From the NCBI GenBank assembly GCA_019744815.1, contig JAIEUA010000001.1, positions 372,001-436,000 on the forward strand: a stretch of DNA of 64,000 bases. Direction: 5' to 3'. Source of the stretch: Phycisphaerales bacterium. GTDB lineage: Bacteria; Planctomycetota; Phycisphaerae; Phycisphaerales; UBA1924. The notes under the pieces were generated by a model, which saw nothing but the letters and a program-made list of their open reading frames with translations, ran no database searches and was not told the origin of the DNA. Below are positions 16,290 through 24,646 of this stretch, piece after piece. How positions within the stretch are numbered: the stretch's first letter is position 1; each line of letters begins with the position of its first letter. Made by a program: the position numbers and the translations under genes.

Positions 16290-17283
16290 GCTGCCCAACA
16301 CCGACACGCTGAACCAGACCACCTTCACGCCCGACGCGAGCAACGCGACGAGCCTGACGGTCACCGCCGGGTCGCGTTTCCAGATCGGTGATCAGGTGCG
16401 TCCCGATGCCAGCAGCGAGATCATGCTCGTCACCGGCGTCGCCGGCAACGTGCTGACCGTGGTCCGCGGCTACGGCGGCACGACCAGGGTCGCGCTCACC
16501 AACGGGCGGCGGCTGTTCATCCTCGGCAACGCGGCGCTCGAAGGGGCCGACGCCGTCAACGCGCGGTTCACCAACCGCGTGCGAAAGGCGAACTACACCC
16601 AGATCTTCGCTGCGACGGTGTAGGTCTCGGGCTCGATGCGTGCCGCCCGTCAGCACGGGATCGACGACGAGCTCGAGTACCAGAAGCAGGAGCGTCTGCG
16701 CGAGTTGCTGCGTGATCTTGAGAACTGCGTGATCAACGGCACCGCGCCCGCGAGCACGCCGATGGGATCCAGCAGCGTCCGCCGCACCATGAACGGCATC
16801 GTCCGTCAGATCGGCACCAACCAGTACGTGCCCAACAGCGGCGGCATCCCCGCCGGCGGCGGCGCGGGCAGCAACGAGCTCAACGAGCCGGTGCTCAACG
16901 CCTCGCTCCGCAGCATCTGGGAGCAGAGCCAGGGCAAGATCGACACCATCGTCGTCAGCGGTGCGCAGAAGCGTCGCATCAACGGCTTCGCCACCGGCTC
17001 GCGGGCGTACGCGCCGGAGGACAGCAAGTACCGCGATGTGGTGAGCGTGTACGAGAGCGACTTCGGCGTCTGCCGGGTGATCCTGAGCCGCTGGGTGCCG
17101 AGCGACACGGTGCTGCTGCTCGACTCGTCGCGGATCGGTGTGCTGCCGCTGAGCGGGCGGAGCTTCGGATTCAAGCCGCTGGCGGCGACCGGCGACGCGA
17201 GCGCGGGCCAGGTGCTGGGCGAGTACACGCTGGAGTTCAAGAACGAGAACGCGCACGGGCTGATCCGCGGCCTGGCGGTGTGA
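16290..17283 (+). pseudogene. SU10-type phage major capsid protein, 3' fragment with in-frame TAG
   Basis: This continues the fragment at 5132. It reads L-P-N-T-D-T-L-N-Q-T-T-F-T, G-S-R-F-Q-I-G-D-Q-V, then V-R-G-Y-G-G-T-T, R-K-A-N-Y-T-Q-I-F. An in-frame TAG (16621-16623) follows A-A-T-V. The same frame continues with V-S-G-S-M-R-A-A-R-Q-H-G-I-D-D-E to a normal stop at 17281-17283. Related proteins usually have T-V-E-V-S-G here, so the TAG probably arose from a Glu codon (GAG). The joined gene would be about 390 codons. Two independent lesions mean this capsid protein is not made whole. Confidence 0.85.
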
Positions 17284-17566
17284 GTGGTGGATGAAGAAGA
17301 AGGCGCCGAGGCACGCGGCCTCGAGGCATCGAGTGTGCCGGGCATTGAGTGTGTCGGTGGTCTTCTCAACAAACTTCCTCGCGCGGCCGCCGGTCGGAGC
17401 GCGAGGTAAGGGTGGGCGGCGGGTCCGCGCCGGTTCGGAAACGACCGGCGCGGAATTGGGGGGAAGGACTGAGGGGTGAGGACTTAGGTCTTAGAGGCCG
17501 CGTGCGCGGCGCGGACCTTTCCCCTCAGTCCTAAGTACTCAGCCCTAAGTACTTCCGGGGGAAACC
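17284..17566. repeat. Intergenic spacer with hairpin and inverted words
   Basis: A perfect ten-base stem, CCGCGCCGGT / ACCGGCGCGG (17425-17434 and 17444-17453), has a nine-base loop. After it come words such as GGACTGAGGGG and GGACTTAGG near 17465-17495, with complementary CCCCTCAGTCC and CTAAGTACTCAG near 17520-17545. No gene is supported. Confidence 0.65.
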
Positions 17567-18199
17567 ATGCTCTTATGCACCGACACCGACCTTGTGCGGG
17601 TCGAGCCGAATGTCTTTTCGGAGATCCAGTGGCTCAGCCAGCGGCTTGTCAAAGCCACCGGCAGCGTCAGCGGCACGACGCTGACGATCGCTTCCCCAGA
17701 TGTGAACTTCGACGGGGCGCAGCTCGCGCCGGGGATGGTCGTGTTGGTCGGCGGCGTCGCGCATGAGGTGATCGCCAAGCTCTCGGCGACGACGGCGACG
17801 ATCTCGCGCGTGCGGCCGACGAGCGCCGACGGCGTGCTGACGCCGGCGCCGGTGTCGGGCGTGGAGGTGATCGTCGCGACGATGCTGCCGCAGGCGGCGG
17901 GGGTGAGCGATCGCGTGTGCCGCATGTTCGGGCTGAAGCCCGCGCCCGCCGCGGGTGATCCGGTGTTCGCGGAGCCCGGCGAGGTGGCGCGTTTCACGGC
18001 GCTGCTCACGTTGGCCGCGGCGTACAGCGCGGCGGCGAGCATCAGCGGCGACGACTCGCCGGTGGGCAAACGGGCGGCAAGGTACCGCGAACTGGCGAAG
18101 GAAGAACGCCGCGTGCTGACGGCGCGGATCGATCTCGACGGCGACGGCATCGCGGACGCCGTGCGAAGGCCGTCGGTGGTGGTGCTGGAGCGTGTGTGA
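17567..18199 (+). CDS. Phage head-tail connector-like protein
   Basis: The 210-residue protein sits directly after the capsid gene, where phages keep connector proteins. It starts M-L-L-C-T-D-T-D-L-V-R-V-E-P-N-V-F and has a beta-rich middle with V-S-G-T-T-L-T-I and G-M-V-V-L-V-G-G. A C-terminal helical part follows, with F-T-A-L-L-T-L-A-A-A-Y and Y-R-E-L-A-K-E-E-R-R. GGGGGA precedes ATG by a few bases. The assignment is positional; no family signature was recognised. Confidence 0.55.
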   Translation: MLLCTDTDLVRVEPNVFSEIQWLSQRLVKATGSVSGTTLTIASPDVNFDGAQLAPGMVVLVGGVAHEVIAKLSATTATISRVRPTSADGVLTPAPVSGVEVIVATMLPQAAGVSDRVCRMFGLKPAPAAGDPVFAEPGEVARFTALLTLAAAYSAAASISGDDSPVGKRAARYRELAKEERRVLTARIDLDGDGIADAVRRPSVVVLERV

Positions 18200-18208
18200 G
18201 AAGACATG

Positions 18209-18328
18209 CACCGCGGAGAACGCAGAGGGCGCGGAGAAAGACGGGAAGAACGGGGCGATGCGACTCCGCGATCGGCTCTTGTCTCAAACACCTTGCCTCT
18301 CTCCGCGTCCTCTGCGTTCTCCGCGGTG
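18209..18328. repeat. 29-base inverted repeat spacer (CACCGCGGAGAACGCAGAG)
   Basis: The arms are 18209-18237 and 18300-18328, paired with a single mismatch around a 62-base loop. The sequence is built from repeats of the words GCGGAGA and ACGCAGAG. It lies between two phage structural-like genes. Confidence 0.85.
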
Positions 18329-18362
18329 AACTGCCTTTGCCTTGTCGACGAGGAGCAACGTG

Positions 18363-18785
18363 ATGCTGATTCTGAATCCCGCGTCGGTGAAGATCGCCGG
18401 CGTCGAGTACACAAGCGTGGAGTCGTGCGCCATCGATCGCACGGCACACAAGGAGGTGGTGGAATGGAGCGACAACGGAAGCTTCGCGGTCTTCGCCGAC
18501 GTGCCGGAGCAGAAGGTGGAGATCAAAGTCACGCAGCGGCTGGAGACGGCCGCGGCGGATCAACTGCTCGACCTGCTGCGCCCGGGACAGAGCGTGAGCG
18601 TGGAAGTGGTGACCAGCTTGAACTCTTCCCAGGCGCGTCGCCGCAAGCTGACGGCGACCTGCGTTGTGCGAGCGGTGCGAAACCTCGTCAGCGTCGGCAA
18701 AGACCCGCAGGCCCGCCGCGTGATCGAGCTGGTGGCGATCAGCAGCGATGGCTCGACGGACCCTGTGGGGCAGATTGATTGGTGA
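18363..18785 (+). CDS. Phage structural-like protein (140 aa)
   Basis: The protein starts M-L-I-L-N-P-A-S-V-K-I-A-G-V and is largely beta-strand in pattern, ending V-I-E-L-V-A-I-S-S-D-G. The shape and place suit a tail-tube, neck or head-completion protein, but I recognise no family. GAGGAG lies eight bases before ATG 18363, which decides the start against the upstream TTG. Confidence 0.5.
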   Translation: MLILNPASVKIAGVEYTSVESCAIDRTAHKEVVEWSDNGSFAVFADVPEQKVEIKVTQRLETAAADQLLDLLRPGQSVSVEVVTSLNSSQARRRKLTATCVVRAVRNLVSVGKDPQARRVIELVAISSDGSTDPVGQIDW

Positions 18786-18886
18786 GGGGAGAAGGGGTGC
18801 AGAGGAGCAGCGGAGCAGGGTCAGACCTGTTCTGTGTTCCCTGCTCCCCTGCCCCCCTCCTCCCCTGCTCCCCTTCGGAGTAACCC
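18786..18886. repeat. Inverted-repeat spacer of GGAGCAG words
   Basis: The left half reads GGGGTGCAGAGGAGCAGCGG and the right half CCCTGCTCCCCTGC with further CTCC words. The halves are imperfect complements. The adjacent spacer at 19268-19396 uses the same words. Confidence 0.7.
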
Positions 18887-19267
18887 ATGTCCTCGTACAA
18901 ATCTCTCGATCTCTTCGGTTCCGGGCCGCACCGTTTCGCGGCGGAGTTTCAGGGCTCGCTCGTCGTGCCCAAGCTGCGGCTGGGGATCCAAGACTCCGGC
19001 TCGGGCTGGCTCGGGCTCGAGGAGTTCACGCTCGTCGTGACCGGTCGCTTGGTCGCGAGCAGCCAGAGCGCGTTGTGGGCGCTGCGCGACGCGATCGTGG
19101 CACAGCTCGTCGATCCTCCTACGGCCGGGACGCTGGTGGACAACACCGGCCGCTCGCACACGAGCATGAGCTTCATCGGCTTCGAAGAGAGCGATCGCGT
19201 CGATCGCGGCCGCCTGTGGAGCCTGGCCTACACGGCGCGATTCCGCAGGTTCAAGACGACGCCGTAG
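18887..19267 (+). CDS. Phage structural-like protein (126 aa)
   Basis: The protein begins M-S-S-Y-K-S-L-D-L-F-G-S-G-P-H-R-F. It contains F-T-L-V-V-T-G-R-L-V-A and ends with an Arg-rich strand (Y-T-A-R-F-R-R-F-K). The pattern is compact and mixed alpha/beta. Its place between other cassette genes points to a neck or tail-completion role; no family was identified. CGGAG lies before the ATG. Confidence 0.5.
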   Translation: MSSYKSLDLFGSGPHRFAAEFQGSLVVPKLRLGIQDSGSGWLGLEEFTLVVTGRLVASSQSALWALRDAIVAQLVDPPTAGTLVDNTGRSHTSMSFIGFEESDRVDRGRLWSLAYTARFRRFKTTP

Positions 19268-19396
19268 GGAGGGGAGCAGGGGAGGAGGGGAGCAGCGGAG
19301 CAGGGCTCTCTTCCTCACTCGCGTTTGAATCCTTCTTGTTCTTCTCCCTGCTCCTCTGCTCCCCTGCACCCCTTCTCCCCTTCCCCACCCTCCCCC
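19268..19396. repeat. Second inverted-repeat spacer of GGAGCAG words
   Basis: The left arm contains GGGGAGCAGGGGAGGAGGGG and GGAGCAGCGGAGCAGGG (about 19272-19305). The right arm contains CCCTGCTCCTCTGCTCCCC near 19349-19367. The arms are largely complementary and would form a long imperfect stem. Confidence 0.7.
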
Positions 19397-19693
19397 ATGC
19401 CCGACGCCCTCGCCACAGCCCTCGCTCAGTTCGGCCTCGCCGGGTTTGTCGCCTGGATGTGGCTGACCGAACGCCGCGCCACGCAGACGCGGGAGAAGCA
19501 GATCGGCGACCTGCACGATCGCCTGATGCAGGAACGCCGCGGCACCGATGCGCTGCTGGGCGCGCTCGAACGCAGCACCGCGGCGATGACGGCGTTGCAG
19601 GAAGGCCAGAAGAACCTGGCCGCGGCGATCGAGCGATTGGCGGCGAAGGAGGATCGAGCATCGCGTCGATCCACGAAACGGGATGCTGCGTAG
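19397..19693 (+). CDS. Holin-like small membrane protein with coiled coil
   Basis: The 98-residue protein has one N-terminal hydrophobic segment (about 7-24, A-Q-F-G-L-A-G-F-V-A-W-M-W-L). A long charged helix follows, with heptad-like spacing, and a basic tail. Proteins of this shape at the end of head cassettes are often holins or tail-assembly helpers; the call is tentative. It is the last gene of the cassette; the next gene at 19757 is a host-type protein. Confidence 0.5.
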   Translation: MPDALATALAQFGLAGFVAWMWLTERRATQTREKQIGDLHDRLMQERRGTDALLGALERSTAAMTALQEGQKNLAAAIERLAAKEDRASRRSTKRDAA

Positions 19694-19756
19694 AGGATTG
19701 TGATTTCGAAGGAGCCGTAGTCGCAAAGACTCGCGGCAATAGACTCTGGGAGCGCC

Positions 19757-20551
19757 ATGGGTCCTTCCTCGGAAAACTCCGAGCTTCTGTGCATCAGCTG
19801 CGGGTACTTGCTGCGCGGTCTCGGTCGTGACAGCAAGTGTCCGGAGTGCGGACTCAATATCGAGCTGTCGCGGCGCGGAGCTCGCTTCGATTTCCGTCCG
19901 AGCGAGCCGCGGAGAGTCGTGCGACTTCTTTGGGCTTTGGCCGCTGTCGACGTTGTGGGGCTCTTTCTTCTCCTCCCGGCTTGCGGGTGGGTCGTCGGTC
20001 AGGCCGACGGGAATCCTTCGATCGTTCTGCATGTCGCACTGGTCGGGGCCGTCAGTATCACACGGAGCGCGCTGGTTCTTGTTCTGCGGCGACAGACTCG
20101 GGCGTACTGGCTTGGTCAAGAACCCACACCAAGCGTTTGGCTTTCACGCCCCGCGGCCGCGCGTGTCGTGGTGACTCTTGTTGCCGTCGGTCTTGTGGCG
20201 GCGCAAGCGCAGGTGGTCATTTGTGTCGTCGTTGCGGTGCTCTGGGCCGTGCTCGGTGGAATCGAAGCGGCGGCTCGGCTGGCGTGGATGCGAGTCGTTG
20301 GACGCGCTCTCGGTGGGCCAGCGGCAGAGGGCCTCACGACATTGGCACGCACGTCTCAGGTGTCTCTTGTTGCGTTTGCGTTACTCGGAAGCGCGGGCGT
20401 GCTCGGCTTCTTGAGCATGCTCACGGTGCTGATGCTGCCGCTTCCAATCGCAATTGTGGCTTTCCTGTGCTTTGAGTTCACGATGTTCGGCGCCGCGGTC
20501 GCCTGTGCCGATGTCGTGTCCGAATGGCATGCCGCTAGAGTTGAGCCATGA
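19757..20551 (+). CDS. Zinc-ribbon polytopic membrane protein
   Basis: The N-terminus has C-I-S-C-G-Y-L-L-R-G-L and C-P-E-C-G, two C-x2-C pairs that should bind one zinc. This N-terminal pattern is frequent in small planctomycete membrane proteins. Several hydrophobic segments follow (about 55-75, 85-105, 130-165, 205-245). No enzyme motif is visible and the function is unknown. Its stop codon overlaps the start of the next gene (ATGA), so the two are translationally coupled. Confidence 0.7.
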   Translation: MGPSSENSELLCISCGYLLRGLGRDSKCPECGLNIELSRRGARFDFRPSEPRRVVRLLWALAAVDVVGLFLLLPACGWVVGQADGNPSIVLHVALVGAVSITRSALVLVLRRQTRAYWLGQEPTPSVWLSRPAAARVVVTLVAVGLVAAQAQVVICVVVAVLWAVLGGIEAAARLAWMRVVGRALGGPAAEGLTTLARTSQVSLVAFALLGSAGVLGFLSMLTVLMLPLPIAIVAFLCFEFTMFGAAVACADVVSEWHAARVEP

Positions 20552-21117
20552 GAACGCTGCTCACCGCGATCACGCTTGCCGCGCTTGCGACCCTTTCAGG
20601 CTGCCGCGCCCCCGGCTCCGCCGACGGTCTGCGCACCCACAACGTCAACGTCGGCGGCTGGCCCTTTGTGCCCACCGCGATGCGGGTCTATCCGCTCACG
20701 CACCTCGATCCCGCCACCACCGAGACCGTCGGCGGCAAGGAGACCAAGCGCGAGGCGCGGATTGTCGTGCATCTCGAGTTCAAGGACGCGTGGGGTGACG
20801 GCAGCAAGGCTGTGGGGCCGCTGGTGCTGTTGGTGTACGGGCCGCAGGATGGCAAGCCGGGTGCGGCGAGCGTGCAGCAGCGGCGCTACGACATCGATCT
20901 CTCCGACCTGCGGCGGAACGCGGAGCTGTTTGATCCGGCGACACGGACCTACCGCGTGCCGTTGGCGGGTTTGCCCGAGTGGCTGAACACGCTGACCAAC
21001 GCGGAGGGGAAGGACTCGCTGGGCTCGGTGCGGGTGACGGTGCGGGCGGAGATGAAGTCGCCGCGGGCGGACGGGAGCCAGGCGATGCTGGTGGACGAGT
21101 ACGTGGTCACGAAGTGA
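20548..21117 (+). CDS. Predicted lipoprotein (189 aa)
   Basis: The signal peptide M-R-T-L-L-T-A-I-T-L-A ends in the lipobox L-S-G-C (Cys 19). The mature domain is predicted beta-rich, with R-V-Y-P-L-T-H-L near residues 48-55 and a repeated T-Y-R-V-P-L-like strand pattern. No family was recognised. The start overlaps the stop of the membrane protein by four bases. It ends 15 bases before the convergent gene at 21133. Confidence 0.7.
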   Translation: MRTLLTAITLAALATLSGCRAPGSADGLRTHNVNVGGWPFVPTAMRVYPLTHLDPATTETVGGKETKREARIVVHLEFKDAWGDGSKAVGPLVLLVYGPQDGKPGAASVQQRRYDIDLSDLRRNAELFDPATRTYRVPLAGLPEWLNTLTNAEGKDSLGSVRVTVRAEMKSPRADGSQAMLVDEYVVTK

Positions 21118-21132
21118 CGGAACAGAAATGGC

Positions 21133-22026
21133 TCAGCGTTGCGGCGCTTCGGTCTGGCAGCGGAGCGTGAGCGTGCCGGGTGTCAGCTCGACGGCGAGCA
21201 CGCGGACCCGGCGGCCGTCTTCGAGTCGGATGGATGGCTGTTCGCTGAGCGGCGCGGCACCGGTGGCCAGGTCCCACGCGCGGGCGGCGGCGGGTTTTCC
21301 GGCGGCGTGTTCGATCAGGGATCGGGTGGTGCCGCCGAACCACGACGCGGGAAGCGAGAGCGAGCCGATGCCGGCTCGGGCGGAGGCGAGACGCAGGCCG
21401 CGGTCGTCGGCGCGGGGCGCGGCACCGAAGCTGGCAACGGAGGAGTTGCGGAGCGCGGCAGCAACCCACAGACGCGACGGATCGATCCGGGCTTGCAGGT
21501 TGGAGATCTCGCTGGGCCAGGTGGCGGAATCGTCGAGGTTGCGGACCCAGTCGGGAAGCTTGCAATTGAGCCACGCGGTCGCTTCGTCTTGCGTGATGGT
21601 GAGGGTCCAGGGTTCACCGGTCGCGCGGGTGGCGGGATCGACTTCGCCGCGGTACTTGTAGAGCTGGGTGATGACGCGGTTCTCGACGCGCTGGGCCAGA
21701 TCGATGAGCACGGGGTCGTGGGGATTGACGGGGTGGAACCACGAGGGCGTGCGCGAGGCGAGCGCGTAGAGGAAGAGCGACAGGATCGCGACGCCGGTGA
21801 TCAGCCAGACGCCGACCATCGCGAGCGAGCCGTGGTGGCCGCGGGCCGAGCCGACCGCGACGCGTGCGCCGCGGCGGAGGTGCGGGATCGCGACCGAGCC
21901 GTGCCGGGCGATGGTGCCCAGCCGCTGGAGCGCGGCGGCGATGGCGATCCCACTGCGCTCCGCGAACGCGTGCAGCCCGCGGCCCCAGGAAGGAGGCGGA
22001 GGCGAGGATGATCGCTTGGAGGCCAA
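21133..22026 (-). CDS. Membrane-anchored protein of unknown function
   Basis: The 297-residue protein has a basic, Ser/Pro-rich N-terminus, a single membrane segment (about 72-90, V-W-L-I-T-G-V-A-I-L-S-L) and an extracytoplasmic domain. The segment T-I-T-Q-D-E-A-T-A-W-L-N-C-K-L-P-D-W is reminiscent of proteins that carry a lipid-binding-like domain with an L-T-x-x-E/D-x-N start, but that link is weak. Upstream lies the first composite hairpin repeat. The start could be at a later ATG near residue 69. Confidence 0.6.
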   Translation of the reverse strand: MASKRSSSPPPPSWGRGLHAFAERSGIAIAAALQRLGTIARHGSVAIPHLRRGARVAVGSARGHHGSLAMVGVWLITGVAILSLFLYALASRTPSWFHPVNPHDPVLIDLAQRVENRVITQLYKYRGEVDPATRATGEPWTLTITQDEATAWLNCKLPDWVRNLDDSATWPSEISNLQARIDPSRLWVAAALRNSSVASFGAAPRADDRGLRLASARAGIGSLSLPASWFGGTTRSLIEHAAGKPAAARAWDLATGAAPLSEQPSIRLEDGRRVRVLAVELTPGTLTLRCQTEAPQR

Positions 22027-22083
22027 GGACGAAGAGTACGAAGAAGTGGGAGGGTGTGTCCGAGGCGAGGGTGTTGGGCACCA

Positions 22084-22387
22084 GCGAGCCGGGGCGTCCT
22101 CGCCCCGTGCGCGGTGGCAGCCGACTCGGCTGCGATGGCCGATTGCAACAGCGGCGGTGTGTGATCACGCCCCGAGTTCCGTGTGTCCATCCGCACGGGG
22201 CGAGGACGCCCCGGCTCGCTGGTGGTGATGTCGTTTGGTGCCATCAGTCCGCTGGCTTGGCGGCGCGACTGATGCGGGGTGCCGGTGGATGTTGGTGGTT
22301 GCAGACGCACCAGTCCGCGGCTCAAAGCAGCCGCGGACTGGTGGCACCGATGGAAGCGGGAAGACCGGCCGGAGGCCGGTCCCACTG
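22084..22387. repeat. Composite four-hairpin repeat, copy 1
   Basis: Modules in order are A' at 22084-22109, A at 22193-22220 (CGGGGCGAGGACGCCCCG), B at 22242-22274 (CATCAGTC...GACTGATG), C at 22308-22343 (perfect 15-base stem, CACCAGTCCGCGGCT) and D at 22360-22387 (GACCGGCC/GGCCGGTC). Each can fold by itself. The same order and linkers recur in copies 2 and 3. The 422-base gap here holds no gene. Confidence 0.85.
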
Positions 22388-22448
22388 GTGTGTGTATGTG
22401 TGTGACGGGAGACGGCGGGGCCTGGAAGGCCCCGCCCCCGAGACTCGA

Positions 22449-24053
22449 TTACGGGCAGAGCAGCGCGTTGTAGGCGTCGGCGAAGAGGACGAAGTCGGCG
22501 TCGTCGACGAATGTGTCGTTGTTGAGGTCGGCGGGGCAGCAGGTGATGGCGGGATCGGTGGGGCAGATCAGCGTGTTGTACGCGGTCGCGAAGAGGACGA
22601 AGTCGCTGTCGTCGACAAAGCCGTCGGCGTTGAGGTCGCCGAGGCAGCGCGTGAAGAGGCACTGGGTGTTTCGCTCGAACTTGGGATCATCGCTCTCCAT
22701 CGTGATCGGCAGGTAGGTCGGGTCGGCGACGATCTGCAGTGGGGCGTTGTTGCCGCGGATCTCGGTGGCGCTGAAGCTGGCGTTGAGCTCACGCTCGTCG
22801 CAGCGGGTGAGCATGTCGTTGTTGGTTCGGATCATCACGACGTTGTCGTTGAACGAGAACTCGCGGCTGCGGCCGAGCAGCGCGTAGCCGCCCCACGGGT
22901 TCACGGGCACGACCGCGTCGGCGAGGGCATCCGAGCCGGCGACGACGTTGGCGTACTGCCAGACTTTGGCGTCGTGCGTGGTGCCGTCGACACGTAGGGC
23001 GGCGGTCGCGGTGTTGTGGTTCGAGCCCACCAGGCCGGCGACGATCACGCCGTCGTCGGGGGTCCGGGTGACGGACTGATAGCCGGTGCCGAAGGCGTCG
23101 ACCGCGACGGACCAGACGGGATCGCCGGTGAGCGAGTCGATGCGGCCGACGATGGTGGCAGGGATCGCGCCGATGGGCGCGGGCAGGACGATGCGGTTGG
23201 CGCTGAAGAGGATGTCGCCGTTGGAGGCGAGGTCGAAGCCGCAGCCGAGCATGCTGGTGACGCCGTCGCCGAGGCGGTAGACCTTGGACCAGATGATGTT
23301 GCCGTCGATGTCGGTGCGCATCGCGAAGAGGCCGACGAAGTTGGTGGAGATGGTGAGCGAGCCGAGCACGAGCAGCTCGCTGCTGGGATCGGGGTCACGG
23401 GTCTCGCGGGCCTGGATGAAGTCGAGGGAGATGCCGCTGCCTCCCGGCGGGACGTAGCGGTTGGAGAAGAGCAGGCTGCCGTCGGCGTCGAGCATGGAGA
23501 GCAGCGCGACGCGGGCGGCGCCGTTGCTGTTGAGGCGGCGGGCAACGCTGGCGATCTGTCCCTTGTGCATTTCGGTGACGCCGACGGGCACGAATCCGGG
23601 GATGGCGGTGTTGCCCAGCGGCTGGATGGATTGTCCGCCGCCGAGGGCGACCGCCCAGAGAGGCGATCCACTGCTGTCGGTTCTCATCACCAAGCGCTCT
23701 TGGGTGTTCAGCAGTTGGACACCGACGTTGCCGGCGACGATGAGGTCGTTGTTCTGAGAGCTCTCTACAAGCGCGTGTCCGGCGGAGTTGAGCCCCGGGG
23801 GGTTGAAGTATCGACGCGACCAGTCAACCTTGCCCTCGGGGGTGAGCCGCATCAGGAACGCGGTGGAGATAGCAAAGGTTCCGTAACGAGCATTGCCGAC
23901 GGCGACGAACCCACAGTCGCGCGAGTTCACAAGGTCGTTGCCAAAGACCGTGTCGCTGCTGTAGTACGCCTGAAAGGTCTGCGCGGACGCGAGCGAGGTG
24001 GTGGCGAGTGCGGCGAGCGCGAGCAGCGGGGTGCGAATCGGATCGATTCCCAT
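22449..24053 (-). CDS. Secreted dockerin protein with propeller-like repeats
   Basis: The 534-residue protein has a signal peptide ending A-S-A (about residue 22). About 430 residues of beta-propeller-like repeats follow, with phrases such as D-S-S-G-S-P-L-W-A-V and D-I-D-G-N-I-I-W-S-K. The C-terminal dockerin-like domain has two calcium loops, D-L-N-A-D-G-F-V-D-D-S-D-F and D-L-N-N-D-T-F-V-D-D-A-D-F, and ends N-A-L-L-C-P. Dockerins bind cohesins or anchor proteins outside the cell. The gene starting at 62618 has a related repeat part. AAGGAGG lies before the ATG, which decides the start. Confidence 0.85.
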   Translation of the reverse strand: MGIDPIRTPLLALAALATTSLASAQTFQAYYSSDTVFGNDLVNSRDCGFVAVGNARYGTFAISTAFLMRLTPEGKVDWSRRYFNPPGLNSAGHALVESSQNNDLIVAGNVGVQLLNTQERLVMRTDSSGSPLWAVALGGGQSIQPLGNTAIPGFVPVGVTEMHKGQIASVARRLNSNGAARVALLSMLDADGSLLFSNRYVPPGGSGISLDFIQARETRDPDPSSELLVLGSLTISTNFVGLFAMRTDIDGNIIWSKVYRLGDGVTSMLGCGFDLASNGDILFSANRIVLPAPIGAIPATIVGRIDSLTGDPVWSVAVDAFGTGYQSVTRTPDDGVIVAGLVGSNHNTATAALRVDGTTHDAKVWQYANVVAGSDALADAVVPVNPWGGYALLGRSREFSFNDNVVMIRTNNDMLTRCDERELNASFSATEIRGNNAPLQIVADPTYLPITMESDDPKFERNTQCLFTRCLGDLNADGFVDDSDFVLFATAYNTLICPTDPAITCCPADLNNDTFVDDADFVLFADAYNALLCP

Positions 24054-24278
24054 GACGATGGCCTCCTTCGTGCGGCTCCGGCGTGCGGAGCGCGGCGTGG
24101 GCCGGTTGGGTGCATGCTCTCGTGGCGAGCCGCCGGCCCTCTGCCCGCTATGTCGCGGGTTTTTCGCTTCCGTGCAGGCTACCGGGAAATGCGGACAAAC
24201 CCAAGTGGAATTGATCCTGTCAAAGGGCGAACATGGGGAGGGTTGATGGGATTCTGGGTTGATCGAGGATTGAAACAC

Positions 24279-24587
24279 AGCGAGCCGGGGCGTCCTCGCC
24301 CCGTGCGCGGTTTCGATCAACTCGCTGGCGAAGATGGCATCAGGACCATCGTGGTGGTCCATCAAGCGCCGAGTTCGGAATGACTCTCCGCACGGGGCGA
24401 GGACGCCCCGGCTCGCTGTGGTGATGTCGTTTGGTGCCATCCGTCCGCCGGCTTGGCGGCGCGACTGATGCGGGGTGGGTTGGGTGCGTGGGTTGCAGAC
24501 GCACCAGTCGCGCGGCTCAAAGCAGCCGCGGACTGGTGGCACCGAGAGAAGCTGGATGACCGGCTGGAGGCCGGTCCCACTGGGAAT
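24279..24587. repeat. Composite four-hairpin repeat, copy 2
   Basis: A' lies at about 24279-24305, A at 24389-24418, B at 24438-24470, C at 24502-24538 and D at about 24557-24585. Order, spacing and linkers match copy 1. It occupies the gap between the dockerin gene start and the rpsI terminator; nothing else is seen there. Confidence 0.85.
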
Positions 24588-24592
24588 AGAAA

Positions 24593-24618
24593 AAGACCCG
24601 CGATGGCTCGCGGGTCTT
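24593..24618 (-). terminator. Rho-independent terminator of rplM-rpsI
   Basis: A perfect 11-base stem, AAGACCCGCGA / TCGCGGGTCTT, has a four-base loop. It is followed on the minus strand by TTTTTC and lies 28 bases after the rpsI stop codon. Confidence 0.9.
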
Positions 24619-24646
24619 GGGGGGGGAATCGAGATGGAGAGATGGA

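Noticed and set aside
16621..16623. TAG read as an amino acid (recoded stop)
   Set aside because: TAG ends other genes in the same cassette, for example the scaffold gene, and no suppressor tRNA is visible; a point mutation is simpler.
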